NCBI GenBank assembly: GCA_944385125.1
Contig: CALWVZ010000001.1
Coordinates: 79,408 to 143,407 of the forward strand
Source of the DNA: an uncultured Oscillospiraceae bacterium
GTDB lineage: Bacteria; Bacillota; Clostridia; Oscillospirales; Oscillospiraceae
Length of the DNA stretch: 64,000 nt
Direction: 5' to 3'
The notes under the pieces were generated by a model. That model saw nothing but the letters and a program-made list of their open reading frames with translations, was not told where the DNA came from and did no database searches. Numbering within the stretch: the first letter of the stretch is position 1; the number at the start of each line of letters is the position of its first letter. Made by a program: the position numbers and the translations under genes. Below, piece after piece: positions 33,515 to 43,349 of the stretch.

Positions 33515-35491
33515 ATGTCCGTATTTCACAAGCATGATACCCAAGTGGAAGAGACCATAGAAGTTGGCACTGCCGAAGACGTAGAAAAGCTGATGCGTAA
33601 GTACGACAGGGAGTCCAACACCAGGATTTGGGAGGGCAAGCCTGCTCTTATCATCCGGGGCGTCATGGTGGTCTTCTCCCTCTACTGCATCTACTCCACT
33701 CTCTTCAGCGTGGCCGCTCTGGAAAAGCGTCTCACCGCTTTCCTAGCTTTGGTGGTAGTCATGGGTTATCTCACCTATCCCGCCAGCAAGCACCACGTGC
33801 GTCACAATTATATCCCCTGGTTCGACTTTGTGATAATGATAGTGGGCGCCGCCTGCTTTATGTATTACTGTGTCAGCTACGACGCCCTGGTAAAGGTGCT
33901 CACCAGCGCCTCAAAAATGACCTGGTTCCAGGTCACCGTGGGCGTTGTGGGCCTGCTGTGCATCATGGAGCTGTGCCGCCGCTGCGTGGGTATCCCCATT
34001 CTCTGTGTGGCCGGCGTGCTGCTTATCTACACCTTCTCCACCGGCATCGGCATGAAGCGGGTGCTCTACACCCTCTTTTTCACCACCAGCGGCATCATGG
34101 GCACCCCGGTGCAGGTCTGCGCCAAGTACATAGTGGTGTTCATCATCTTCGGCGCCTTCCTTGAACGCACCGGCATCGCCGCCTTCTTTATCGACCTGGC
34201 CAACTCCCTGGTGGGTCGCTTCTCCGGCGGCCCGGCCAAGGTGGCCGTCATCTCCTCCGCCCTTTGCGGCATGGTCTCCGGCTCCTCCGTGGGCAACACC
34301 GTCACCACCGGCTCCGTCACCATCCCCATGATGAAGAAGACCGGCTACAAGGGCGAGTTTGCCGGAGCGGTGGAAGCCGCCGCCTCCACCGGGGGCCAGA
34401 TAATGCCCCCCATCATGGGCGCCGCCGCCTTCCTCATGGCCGAATACATGAACGTCACCTATGCGGAAGTAGCTCTCCGGGCCATACTCCCCGCAGTGCT
34501 CTACTTCACCGGCATCTTCATCGCCGTGCATCTTGAGGCCAAAAAGCTCGGCCTCAAGGGCATAGACAAGGCCGAGCTGCCCGTTCTGGGCAAACTGATG
34601 ACCAAGCTCTACCTGCTGCTGCCCCTTATCGTCCTGGTGGCCCTGGTGACCACCAACACCCGCACCATGCAGTTCTCCGCCACCATCGCCATCCTCTGCG
34701 CTATCGTGGTCAGCCTCTTTGACAAGGACAACCGCATCACCATAGGCAAGATCCTGGAGGCTCTGGAGGCCGGCGGCAAGGGCACCATCACCGTGGCCGT
34801 GGCCTGCGCCATGGCGGGCATCATCGCCGGCTGCATCACCGCTACCGGCCTTGCCTCCAAGCTCATCGGCGCCGTTATCGCCGCCAGCAACGCCGTGCCT
34901 CTGGTAGACCCCATGATGGTGGCTCTGTTCCTCACCATGGTCTGCTGCATCATCCTGGGCATGGGCGTGCCCACCACCGCCAACTACTGCATCATGGCCT
35001 CTACCTGCGCCCCCATCCTCATCACCATCGGCGTGCCCAAGATGGCGGCCCACTTCTTCGTGTTCTACTTCGGTATCGTGGCCGATATCACTCCCCCTGT
35101 GGCCCTGGCCGCCTACGCCGGCTCCGCCATCGCCAAGTCCAACCCCATGAAGACGGGCATCAACGCCACAAAGCTGGCTATCGGCGCCTTCGTGGTGCCT
35201 TACATCTTCTGTCTCAACCCGGCTATGCTCCTTATAGACGTTACCCCCCTAGGCGTGATCCAGATAATCATCACCTCTCTCATAGGTATCTTCGGCGTGG
35301 CCGCCGCCATGAACGGCTACCTCTACCGCAAGCTCAACTGGGCCGCCCGCATGGCCATTTGTGTGGCCGGCCTTATGATGATGGACCCGGGCTTTGTCAC
35401 CGACCTCATCGGTATCGCCCTCATGGCAGTTATCGTGCTCATCCAGTATCTGGGCGCCAAGAAGGCCAATCAGCCCCCTGTGTCCGCCTGA
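33515..35491 (+). CDS. TRAP transporter permease, 4TM/12TM fusion (TAXI type)
   Basis: 658-aa membrane protein in which the small and large TRAP permease subunits are fused, as is usual for TAXI systems, with about 16-18 helices. The large-subunit signatures include SGSSVGNTVTTGSVTIPMMKK, GGQIMPPIMGAAAFLMAEY, LGMGVPTTANYCIMAS and FYFGIVADITPPVALAAYAGS. Uptake is driven by an ion gradient, usually Na+, with the lipoprotein encoded just upstream. GGAG lies 8 bases before ATG 33515. The 240-bp gap before it holds the hairpin and an AT-rich stretch that may contain a second promoter. Confidence 0.95.
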   Translation: MSVFHKHDTQVEETIEVGTAEDVEKLMRKYDRESNTRIWEGKPALIIRGVMVVFSLYCIYSTLFSVAALEKRLTAFLALVVVMGYLTYPASKHHVRHNYIPWFDFVIMIVGAACFMYYCVSYDALVKVLTSASKMTWFQVTVGVVGLLCIMELCRRCVGIPILCVAGVLLIYTFSTGIGMKRVLYTLFFTTSGIMGTPVQVCAKYIVVFIIFGAFLERTGIAAFFIDLANSLVGRFSGGPAKVAVISSALCGMVSGSSVGNTVTTGSVTIPMMKKTGYKGEFAGAVEAAASTGGQIMPPIMGAAAFLMAEYMNVTYAEVALRAILPAVLYFTGIFIAVHLEAKKLGLKGIDKAELPVLGKLMTKLYLLLPLIVLVALVTTNTRTMQFSATIAILCAIVVSLFDKDNRITIGKILEALEAGGKGTITVAVACAMAGIIAGCITATGLASKLIGAVIAASNAVPLVDPMMVALFLTMVCCIILGMGVPTTANYCIMASTCAPILITIGVPKMAAHFFVFYFGIVADITPPVALAAYAGSAIAKSNPMKTGINATKLAIGAFVVPYIFCLNPAMLLIDVTPLGVIQIIITSLIGIFGVAAAMNGYLYRKLNWAARMAICVAGLMMMDPGFVTDLIGIALMAVIVLIQYLGAKKANQPPVSA

Positions 35492-35520
35492 GCGGAGCCA
35501 AAACGGCAACATATAAAAAC

Positions 35521-35545
35521 AAGCCCCGACCGATAGTCGGGGCTT
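35521..35545 (+). terminator. Terminator of TRAP operon
   Basis: AAGCCCCGAC (35521-35530) pairs with GTCGGGGCTT (35536-35545), followed by TTT. Confidence 0.85.
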
Positions 35546-35570
35546 TTGCTGTTTAGAGGTCCAAGATATG

Positions 35571-35601
35571 AAAAAGCCCTGTCGCAGCGACAGGGCTTTT
35601 T
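35571..35601 (-). terminator. Terminator of rpmE
   Basis: AAAAAGCCCTGTCG, CAG loop, CGACAGGGCTTTTT. Perfect 14-bp stem usable in both directions, placed directly after rpmE on the minus strand. Confidence 0.88.
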
Positions 35602-35611
35602 CATATAGCAA

Positions 35612-35812
35612 TCACTTGATGCCGTACTTCTTGTTGAACTTATCAACACGGCCGCTGGTGTCAACCAGCTTCTGCTTGCCGGTGTAGAAGGGGTGGCACT
35701 TGGAGCAGATCTCAACGGTGATGTTCTTCTTGGTGGAGCCGGTCTCGATGACGGCGCCGCAGGCGCATCTGATGGTGGTCTGCTCGTATTTGGGATGGAT
35801 TCCTTCCTTCAT
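35612..35812 (-). CDS. rpmE: 50S ribosomal protein bL31 (zinc-binding form)
   Basis: 66-aa ribosomal protein opening with [19 protein letters not shown]. Four zinc-ligand cysteines are present (Cys16, Cys18, Cys36, Cys39), so this is the C+ zinc-containing form rather than the zinc-free paralogue expressed in zinc limitation. The frame is open upstream, but ATG 35812 with GAGGAGA in front is the family start. It sits between addA and the TRAP terminator on the minus strand. Confidence 0.97.
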   Translation of the reverse strand: MKEGIHPKYEQTTIRCACGAVIETGSTKKNITVEICSKCHPFYTGKQKLVDTSGRVDKFNKKYGIK

Positions 35813-35923
35813 GGGGCATATCTCCTCGTCTAAGGCTATCTTGATTGTGCAAAAAGCATAGTTACAAGACGCAAAGTGAATTGTAACACAGCGCTGCCGG
35901 GATTGCAAGTCCCTTTGCAAAAT

Positions 35924-38900
35924 TTACTTTATCTCCACTGTCTTTCCCGCCGAGATGAAATACAGCAGGCACTGCTTCACCTTTTTCCCGTGGATGCGCT
36001 CCATGGCGGCGGCATAGCTGAGCAGCTGCCCCCGATAGAAGGCGCTGCGCTTTGCAACATCCTCCGCCGTCCGCACCCGGTCGGTCTTATAGTCTATCAC
36101 CACCAGGCCCTCCTCTTCCTCCAGGCAGCAGTCCACCACGCCCTGGAGCAGCAGCCGCTCCCCCGGGGCCTTGCCGAAGACCTCTCCGGCGTCCCACAGC
36201 AGGGAGAACTTGAACTCCCTCCAGAGCTTTTTGCAGCTCTTCATCCGCTGCCCCAGGGGGGAGTCAAAGAGCTTTTTTACCGCTTTCAGGTCCACCGCCT
36301 GGGCCTCTCTCCGGGACAGGAAGCCCTGGCTGCACAGACGCCGGGTCTCCTCCTCTATCTCCTCCAGGCTGCCGCTGCGGGAGAAGTCCATATATTGCAG
36401 CAGCAGGTGGGTGGCCACGCCCTTTTCCGCCCCGGTGAGGGGCCGCTCCTCCCGGGTAAAGTCCGGCATACGGAACACGCCCCCGGGCTTCTCCGTGAGA
36501 TCCACCGCCTCGGCGTCCGGCTCCCATTGGCCCTTCAGCTCCGTGGCTGTGACCTTGGAGGGCAGCTCCTCCGCCGCAGCATGGGTATAGCTGAAACTCA
36601 GCTGCCGCTCCAGCTCTTTAAACTCCGCCGGGTCCGCCGCCGGAGACTCTTGGGCCGTCTCGGATACTGCGGGCACCTCCGCCCCGGTTCCCTGCCGGGG
36701 CAGGCTCAGGCCCAGGCGCTCTCCGCCGTCGGCCAGGGCGGCGTATATGAGCCAGTCCGCCATGGACTGGGCCTGGCTCAGCAGCTCCGGGGCCATGGGC
36801 CGGGAGGCCAGGGGCCTGGCCTTCTCCAGGGCCTCCTCCGGCCTTTTCACCGCCGCAGTGATGAACAGCCGCTCCCGGGCCCGGGTCATGGCCACGTACA
36901 AAAGGCGCATCTCCTCCGACAGCATTTCCCGCTCCAGGCGCAGTTTTATGGCGTTTCTGGCCAGGGTGGGGTACTCCAGCCCCCGGAGGGTATCCGTGAG
37001 CTTGGGGCCCAGGCCCAGCGTCGGGTGCACCAGCACCGTGTCCCGGCTGTCCTGCTTGTTGAAGCGCCGGGCCGTGTCGCAGAGAAAGACCACGGGGAAC
37101 TCCAGACCCTTGGACTTGTGTATGCTCATTATCTGCACCGCCGAGCCGGCGGCGGTACCCAGGGCCGGCTCCTGGCCCTTTTCCCTCAGCTTCCTCAGCC
37201 ACAGCACGAAGCGGTGCAGCCCCCTGTAGCCGCTGCTCTCGTAACGCTCCGCCAGACCGATGAAGGCCAGCAGCCGCTCCCGCCGCCGCTCCCCGTCGGC
37301 CATGGCGCTGCCCAGGGCCAGCAGGTCCAGGCGCTCCAGCAGCAGCCAGCTCAGCTCCGCCATGGACATGTCCGCCGCCAGGTCCCTCAGCTGCTCCAGC
37401 AGCTTAAGAAAGTCCCGGCATTTTTCGCTGCTCTCTCCGGCGGCCTTCAGGGCGGTGTAGAAGTCCCCCCGCCGGTGGGCGCTGCGTATCTCCGTCAGCT
37501 CGTCCGGACTGAAGGCAAAGGCGCCGGAGCGGAGCACGGCGATGAGGGGCACGTCCTTATGGGGATTGTCCAGCACCGCCAGCAGGGACACCAGGGTGGA
37601 CACCTCCAGGGAATCAAAATAGTCCCCTCCCTGGACGGAGGCCACGGGTATACCCCGCTCCATGAGGCAGCGGCGGTAGCTGGGCCCCGCCGTATTGGCG
37701 GAGCGCAGGAGGATGGCTATATCCCCGTACTCCAGGGGCCGGGGGCCCTCCCTGCCGGAGACGGTGCAGCCCCCCTCCACCAGCGACTTTATCTTCTCCG
37801 CCACAAAGGCCGCCTCCCGGGCGGTCCTGTCCGGGCTGTCCTCATCCCCTGAGGCTGCGTCCAGAAGCAGCAGCTCCGGGGGCGGCACGCTGCCCTCATA
37901 GGCCGCCCCGTATCTCAAAGCTGCGGCCTCGTCATAGTCCATGTCCCCCAGTCGCCGGGACATGCACAGGGAGAAGACGGCGTTGGCCCCCTCCAGTATC
38001 TCCCGGCGGGAGCGGAAGTTCTCTCTCAGCAGTATGCGCCGGGGAAGGCCGGGCGCCTCGGCGTCGGAATAGCTGAGATACTTCTCGGTGAATATCTCCG
38101 GGTCCGCCAAACGGAAGCGGTAGATGGACTGCTTCACGTCCCCCACCAGGAAGAGGTTCTTCCCCTCCCGGGACAGGGCGTGGAAGATGGCGTCCTGGAC
38201 CCGGCTCACGTCCTGGTACTCGTCCACCATTATCTCCCCGTAGCGTTCCCACAGCTGCCGGGCCAGCTCCGTGGGCCGTCCGTCCTCGTCGGTGAGCAGC
38301 CGGGCGGCATAGTGCTCCAGGTCCGAATAGTCCACCAGGGAGCGGCGGCGCTTGTCCTTTTCAAATTCCCTGTCAAAATCCAGGGTCAGCTCCAGCAGGG
38401 CCTCCATGGCCGGGGCGGTCTGCTCCATCTCCTCCAGCAGCTGCCCGGAGGGGGCGTAGAGCAGCTCCTCCAGGCCCTTCATAGCCTTTTTGCAGGCCTC
38501 CCGGCGGCCTTTCAGCAGCTCCGACAGCGCCGCATCCGGGGAGTTCCTCAGCCCTTTCAGCCGGTCAAAGCTCACCGGCAGGCAGGCCCTGGCCCGGTCC
38601 CAGCCTATCTCCAGGCAGCGGCCCAGCTCTCTTATATCCTCCGCCGTATGGGAAAAGCTGTCCATATAGGCGGAGCTTATCTTCTCCTCTTTGGCCATGA
38701 GCTCCATGAGCCGGTCCAGCTCCCCGGCCCAATAGGCGGCAACACTAAGGGCCTGGGCCAATATCTCCCGGCCCCAGGGGGTCTGGCCTGCATCCTCCGC
38801 CGGAGCTCTCAGGGCGGAAACCTGCTGCCGTGCCCAGGCCTCCGGCCGGGCATGGCACTGCATGCGGCTGTGGAGACTCAGCACCAGGGCCGCCAGGCGC

Positions 38901-39415
38901 TCGTCGGAGCGGCCCGCCCCCACGGTGTCCGCCAGGGTGAGAAAGCCCGGGTAGCTCTCCGGGTCCTCATAGCGTTTTTCCAGCAGGCGCTCCAGGGCCG
39001 CCTGCTTCATGGCCTCGGCCCTCTCCTCGTCCACTATCTTGAAATCCGGGCTCAGGCCCAGCAGGTGGCAGTTCTCCCTGAGCAGGGAGGCGCAGAAGCT
39101 GTGGATGGTGCCTATCTGGGCCCGGGAGCACAGGGCGTTCTGCCGTCGCAGCCGCCGGTTCCCCGGCTCCCTGGCCAGGCGCTGGGCCAGTTCTTCCATT
39201 ATCCGGCCCCGCAGCTCCCCGGCGGCGGCCCGGGTAAAGGTGATTATCAGGAAGCGGTCCAGGTCCAGGGGCTGCTCCTCGTCGCAGATGCGGCTCATGA
39301 GCCGCTCGGTGAGCACCCTGGTCTTTCCGCTGCCCGCTCCGGCTGACACCAGCAGGGCGCTGCCCCGGGCCTCTATCGCCGCCTTTTGGGCCGGCGTTGG
39401 TCTAAATTCACTCAT
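35924..39415 (-). CDS. addA: ATP-dependent helicase/nuclease subunit A
   Basis: 1163-aa UvrD-type 3'-5' helicase with a C-terminal RecB-like nuclease, one half of the AddAB double-strand-break resection complex. Walker A is SAGAGSGKTR near residue 30. The helicase motif VDEYQDVSRVQD is near 390 and motif VI has YVAMTRARERLF. The nuclease motif is VVIDYKTDRV near the C-terminus. ATG 39415 follows GGAGG by 8 bases and overlaps the addB stop by 8 bp; the in-frame GTG at 39424 lies in the ribosome site. Confidence 0.97.
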   Translation of the reverse strand: MSEFRPTPAQKAAIEARGSALLVSAGAGSGKTRVLTERLMSRICDEEQPLDLDRFLIITFTRAAAGELRGRIMEELAQRLAREPGNRRLRRQNALCSRAQIGTIHSFCASLLRENCHLLGLSPDFKIVDEERAEAMKQAALERLLEKRYEDPESYPGFLTLADTVGAGRSDERLAALVLSLHSRMQCHARPEAWARQQVSALRAPAEDAGQTPWGREILAQALSVAAYWAGELDRLMELMAKEEKISSAYMDSFSHTAEDIRELGRCLEIGWDRARACLPVSFDRLKGLRNSPDAALSELLKGRREACKKAMKGLEELLYAPSGQLLEEMEQTAPAMEALLELTLDFDREFEKDKRRRSLVDYSDLEHYAARLLTDEDGRPTELARQLWERYGEIMVDEYQDVSRVQDAIFHALSREGKNLFLVGDVKQSIYRFRLADPEIFTEKYLSYSDAEAPGLPRRILLRENFRSRREILEGANAVFSLCMSRRLGDMDYDEAAALRYGAAYEGSVPPPELLLLDAASGDEDSPDRTAREAAFVAEKIKSLVEGGCTVSGREGPRPLEYGDIAILLRSANTAGPSYRRCLMERGIPVASVQGGDYFDSLEVSTLVSLLAVLDNPHKDVPLIAVLRSGAFAFSPDELTEIRSAHRRGDFYTALKAAGESSEKCRDFLKLLEQLRDLAADMSMAELSWLLLERLDLLALGSAMADGERRRERLLAFIGLAERYESSGYRGLHRFVLWLRKLREKGQEPALGTAAGSAVQIMSIHKSKGLEFPVVFLCDTARRFNKQDSRDTVLVHPTLGLGPKLTDTLRGLEYPTLARNAIKLRLEREMLSEEMRLLYVAMTRARERLFITAAVKRPEEALEKARPLASRPMAPELLSQAQSMADWLIYAALADGGERLGLSLPRQGTGAEVPAVSETAQESPAADPAEFKELERQLSFSYTHAAAEELPSKVTATELKGQWEPDAEAVDLTEKPGGVFRMPDFTREERPLTGAEKGVATHLLLQYMDFSRSGSLEEIEEETRRLCSQGFLSRREAQAVDLKAVKKLFDSPLGQRMKSCKKLWREFKFSLLWDAGEVFGKAPGERLLLQGVVDCCLEEEEGLVVIDYKTDRVRTAEDVAKRSAFYRGQLLSYAAAMERIHGKKVKQCLLYFISAGKTVEIK

Positions 39416-42400
39416 CTTCTCCACCTCCGTCCAGCATTGCCCAGACCTTCTCTCCCGAGAGCTTTGGCATATAGCGGCAGCTCTCCCCGTTCTCCCCGTC
39501 GGAGAAATGGCAGGCGTCGTAATAGTCGCAGTTGAGACAGGCGTTCTCCTGCTGGCTGCGGTAATAGGGGTCGGCGGCTATGCTGCCTTGGCGCAGCTGC
39601 CGGGCCATGCCCCGCAGGCTACGCTCTATGTGCTGCCTGAGTATGCCCATGCGCTCCAGGGAGGCCAGGGACTCCGCCGAGGGCTTGCCGGAGCGGAACT
39701 TCACCGGGATATACTGCTTGTCCTCTCCCTGCTCCCAGGCCTCCAGCAGCTCCATATCCTCCAGCACCAGGCCGCTGCGGCGCAGCTCCTCCCGGCGCTT
39801 TTCCTCCGCCTCCCCATCCTCAGGGCAGCGGCTCAGGCTCAGCATGGCGTTTCTGGCGGGGACATACATCACCCCGGCGGGGACTATCTCGTGGCCGTAG
39901 CGCTTCTCCCCGTCCCGCTCCAGGGCAAAGAGGTACAGCAGCATCTGCAGGCCCATGCCGTAGCAGACGTCGGAGAGGCTGAATTTTTTCTTTCCCGTCT
40001 TGTAGTCCACCACCCGGATGTAGAGCTTGCCCTCGTGGAGCCAGCCGTCCACCCGGTCGGCTATACCGCTGAGCGCCAGGCGGTCCTCCCCCTCTCCCAG
40101 CTCTATGGGCGGGAAGTTTTGGGCGTCGGAGAAGTCCAGCTCAAAGTCCAGAGGCTCAAAGTCGGAGCGGCGCAGCTCCTCCGCCATGTCCTCCACCACC
40201 TGGTACACGTCTTTTTTCAGTCTGTTGAACAGATACACGAAGCGGCCGGACTTCTCCCGGAAGTCCTCCAGCTCCTCCTTTACGAACTGTTCTATATATT
40301 TGTCGCAGAGCCGGCGCAGCTCCTCCCGGCTCACGGCCTTGAAGCCCCCCAGGCTCTTCACCTCCCGGGCGGTGTTCTCCAGCACGTAGTGCATGAAGCT
40401 GCCTATCTCCGGGGGACTGAAGCTGGCGGGCCTGCCGGGCTTTGCCCTCAGGCCGTACTGGCAGAAATAGGCAAATTTGCAGGAGGCAAACTTGTCTATC
40501 CGGGAGGCGCTGAGGCGCAGGCGCTTGCCGTAGAGCTTTTCCACCATGGCAGGGGACAGGCGGCCCCGGCCCAGCTTTGCCGCCGCCTCCAGCTTTGCCA
40601 TGCGCTCCGGCTGCCTCTGTCTGAAATACTCCGCCGCCGCCTGTTCCCGGCTGCCCCCGCCCTTTAGGGCAAAGGCCGCCAGGCTGAGGGCCGGGCCCTC
40701 CGCCGCCATGCGCAGCCGGGACAGCTCCGCCCGTTTCACCTCCAGGCCGAAAATGGCCCCGGCACGGTTGAAGACGAGGGCGGGGCGCAGCTCGCCTCCC
40801 CCTCCGTCAGTCATTGGGCAGCTTAAAAGCAGGCTCTCCGAGGGCAGGCTCAGGCCGTTATATATCAGGGCGAACTCCCGCCACAGCTCCCCCTCTCCGC
40901 CGCCGCCCAGGTCCAGCTCCAGCTCCAGCAGCCGCTGCCGCTCCTCCTGGGAGAAGACCCCCGCCTGCTCCGCCACATAGGGCAGGCGCTCATCGGAGGC
41001 CCCCAGCACGATGAGGTGCTTCAGGCTCCGGCGGCGGTTGCGGTCAAAGTCTCCGGCGCTGACCCGGTCCAGAGACACGGGGATGGTGCCGATATCGTAT
41101 TTTGAGAGCATCAGCAGGAAGAGCCTGCCGAACTCCTCCATGTCCATGGGGCTGTCCCCCAATATGGCGGCAAACTGCTCCAGGGCCGAGACGCTTATGT
41201 CCCAGAGCTGCCGGTACTCCGCCGCCAGCTCCTCCCGGCCCTCTTCATTGAGCTCCCCGGAGCGCCGCTCCAAAGTCTCCCCCAGCTTCAGCTTTTCCAG
41301 CAGGGCGGCAAAGGCCCGGGCCTGGCCCAGGGCCGTCTCCGCCTGGGCGGCGGTTTTATAATAGTCCAGCAGGGGCCGGGCTATGAAGCGCCGGGAAGCG
41401 TTTATCCTCTCCAGCCGCTGCTCCGCCCCGTCGTCGTATTCCATGCCGTAGCCCTCCGGGTGCTGCCGCCAGCTGCGGCTGCGCTCCCAGGCCGGAGCTC
41501 TCAGCTGCCAGGTGAAGATATAGCTCTCCAGCTCGTCGCAGCTGTCCCTGTCCAGGCCGGTGAGGCCGGTGCGCAGGTAGCTTGTCACCTCGTCCACGCC
41601 CCAGCCGGACTGGTATATCTCAAATACGCCGCTGATGAGGGCCGCCAGGGGCCGGGAGAGCAGGTCGCTCTTCCTGGCGGTATACAGGGGGACGCCGTAA
41701 TGGCGAAAAGCGCTCTCCAAAATTCCCCGGTAGTCCTCAAAGCCCCGGACCAGCACGGAGATATCCCGCCAGCGGCAGCCCCGGTCCCGCACCAGCTCCA
41801 AAGCCCGGGAGGCCGCCAGCTCACACTCGGCGGAGACGCTCTCCGCCCGGTACAGCTCCACCGTGCCCTCCGCCCCGGGGAAGCTCTCCTGGGTATAGCT
41901 GAAAATATTGTCGTTAAAGGAGCTGAGGGCCGGGGCCCTGCCCCCGTCTCCCTGAAGCTGCTCCAGCCTGCCCTCCAGGCCCAGCTCCCGGGCCTGGCTC
42001 AGCAGGAAGCGGGCTGAGCGGCGGGATAGCTCGAATATCTCGCTGTCTCCCTCCAGACTGTCCATGGTCAGGCAGACGCTGAGCTGTACCCCCTTTTTCA
42101 TCAGGGCCAGGAGCACCGCCAGCTCCTGGCGGGTGAAGTCGGTAAAGCCGTCCACATAGACCCAGGTGTTTTCGTCCAGGGAGCTGAGTCCTATCTGCTC
42201 CGCCAGCTCCGTGAGCCGGTCCGCCGGGTCCGCATGGCCCCGACTCACCACTGCGTCATAGGCCTCCAGTACCAGGGCCATGTCCCGGAGCTTGTCGGCC
42301 AGGCTGCCCTGGCAGTCCTCCGCCGCAGTCAGCAGCTCCTGAGAGCCGATGACGGCGGTCTTCAGCTCGTCCAGCTCCCGCAGCAGCATGTCCTGGAGCT

Positions 42401-42743
42401 CCGGCCGCCGCCCGGCGGCGGAATAGACCTTCAGCCTTGGGGCAATGTCCCGAAGGGCCAGGGCCATGCACAGCAGCCGCCCCCCCTTGTCCAGGTAGGG
42501 CTTGCCGCTGCCCCCCACCCGGCCCGCCATGCGCCGGGCCAGGCCCGTGAAGCTGAATACCTCCCCGTAGAGGGAGAGGCTGTCCCCGCAGCGGCGGCAG
42601 AGCTCCCGCTCCGCCTCATGGCTGTACTGCTCCGGGACTATCAGAAAGCGGGAGCCCTGTTTTTGCTCCACGGCCTGCTTTATCTCCTCCATTATCACGG
42701 CGGTCTTGCCGGCGCCCGCCTTGCCGTATATTATTCTCAGCAT
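39408..42743 (-). CDS. addB: ATP-dependent helicase/deoxyribonuclease subunit B
   Basis: 1111-aa partner of AddA. It has an N-terminal Walker A (IYGKAGAGKT), an inactivated-helicase body, and a C-terminal nuclease domain with VVDYKTGKKKF. The iron-sulphur staple is visible: one Cys in FASCKFAYFC before the nuclease core and three near the C-terminus (CLNCDYYDAC ... CRYMP). ATG 42743 follows AGGAGG by 8 bases. It begins 13 bp after a MerR-type regulator gene on the same strand, so it may be expressed from that gene's promoter. Confidence 0.96.
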   Translation of the reverse strand: MLRIIYGKAGAGKTAVIMEEIKQAVEQKQGSRFLIVPEQYSHEAERELCRRCGDSLSLYGEVFSFTGLARRMAGRVGGSGKPYLDKGGRLLCMALALRDIAPRLKVYSAAGRRPELQDMLLRELDELKTAVIGSQELLTAAEDCQGSLADKLRDMALVLEAYDAVVSRGHADPADRLTELAEQIGLSSLDENTWVYVDGFTDFTRQELAVLLALMKKGVQLSVCLTMDSLEGDSEIFELSRRSARFLLSQARELGLEGRLEQLQGDGGRAPALSSFNDNIFSYTQESFPGAEGTVELYRAESVSAECELAASRALELVRDRGCRWRDISVLVRGFEDYRGILESAFRHYGVPLYTARKSDLLSRPLAALISGVFEIYQSGWGVDEVTSYLRTGLTGLDRDSCDELESYIFTWQLRAPAWERSRSWRQHPEGYGMEYDDGAEQRLERINASRRFIARPLLDYYKTAAQAETALGQARAFAALLEKLKLGETLERRSGELNEEGREELAAEYRQLWDISVSALEQFAAILGDSPMDMEEFGRLFLLMLSKYDIGTIPVSLDRVSAGDFDRNRRRSLKHLIVLGASDERLPYVAEQAGVFSQEERQRLLELELDLGGGGEGELWREFALIYNGLSLPSESLLLSCPMTDGGGGELRPALVFNRAGAIFGLEVKRAELSRLRMAAEGPALSLAAFALKGGGSREQAAAEYFRQRQPERMAKLEAAAKLGRGRLSPAMVEKLYGKRLRLSASRIDKFASCKFAYFCQYGLRAKPGRPASFSPPEIGSFMHYVLENTAREVKSLGGFKAVSREELRRLCDKYIEQFVKEELEDFREKSGRFVYLFNRLKKDVYQVVEDMAEELRRSDFEPLDFELDFSDAQNFPPIELGEGEDRLALSGIADRVDGWLHEGKLYIRVVDYKTGKKKFSLSDVCYGMGLQMLLYLFALERDGEKRYGHEIVPAGVMYVPARNAMLSLSRCPEDGEAEEKRREELRRSGLVLEDMELLEAWEQGEDKQYIPVKFRSGKPSAESLASLERMGILRQHIERSLRGMARQLRQGSIAADPYYRSQQENACLNCDYYDACHFSDGENGESCRYMPKLSGEKVWAMLDGGGEDE

Positions 42744-42756
42744 CCCCAGGTCCTCC

Positions 42757-43200
42757 TCAAAGCCCGGCATGGGCCCGGTCATAGGCCCCCTGTATCTCCT
42801 CCGGCAGGGCGTCCGGCAGCAGGGCCTTCAGGCCCTCCTCGCCGCCCTGGGCCAGGGCCTGCTCATAATACCAGCATTTGAAGCGCAGCATGTCCAGGGT
42901 CCTCTCCAGCTTTTTCAGCTCCGCCTCCACCGCCGCCTTCTGCCGCCGGAAAAGCTCCAGCCGCTGCCCATAGGTCTCTCTGCCCAGGGAGCACCAGAGC
43001 ATGAACTGCTTGATATCCTTTATCTCCATGCCGGAGCGTTTCAGGCACTCTATCACCCGCAGGGCCTCCAGCTCCTGCTCTCCGAAACGTCGTATGCCGG
43101 AGCTGCGCTCCAGGCCGGGGAAAAGCCCCTCCTTGTCGTAATAGCGCAGGGTGGATATGGGTACGCCGAAAAGCCGGGACACCTGGCCTATAGTATACAT
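42757..43200 (-). CDS. MerR-family transcriptional regulator
   Basis: 147-aa regulator. N-terminal winged helix (MYTIGQVSRLFGVPISTLRYYDKEGLFPG) is followed by a long dimerisation helix (about 80-115) and a short C-terminal effector part without a clear metal-binding Cys cluster, so an organic or redox signal is likelier than a metal. AGGAGG precedes ATG 43200. It is divergent from an alpha/beta hydrolase whose promoter bears a MerR-type operator, and it is 13 bp ahead of addB on its own strand. Confidence 0.94.
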   Translation of the reverse strand: MYTIGQVSRLFGVPISTLRYYDKEGLFPGLERSSGIRRFGEQELEALRVIECLKRSGMEIKDIKQFMLWCSLGRETYGQRLELFRRQKAAVEAELKKLERTLDMLRFKCWYYEQALAQGGEEGLKALLPDALPEEIQGAYDRAHAGL

Positions 43201-43242
43201 GGCAGCCTCCTGTAAATTCGCAGATAAAAAGCAAAAAACATC

Positions 43243-43273
43243 TTGACCTAAAGTCAGCTTTAGGTGTTACCAT
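43243..43273 (+). promoter_or_regulatory. MerR-type promoter/operator of the hydrolase gene
   Basis: TTGACC (43243-43248), a long 19-bp spacer, then TACCAT (43268-43273). Inside the spacer is a perfect dyad ACCTAAAG-TCAG-CTTTAGGT (43246-43265). A 19-bp spacer plus centred dyad is the hallmark of promoters untwisted by MerR-family activators. Confidence 0.85.
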
Positions 43274-43349
43274 GAGGGTAACACAGGGCGGCGGGAAAGT
43301 CAAGGCGAGGAGCGGCCCCTGTTCATAAAGTTTTTTGGAGGATATTCAA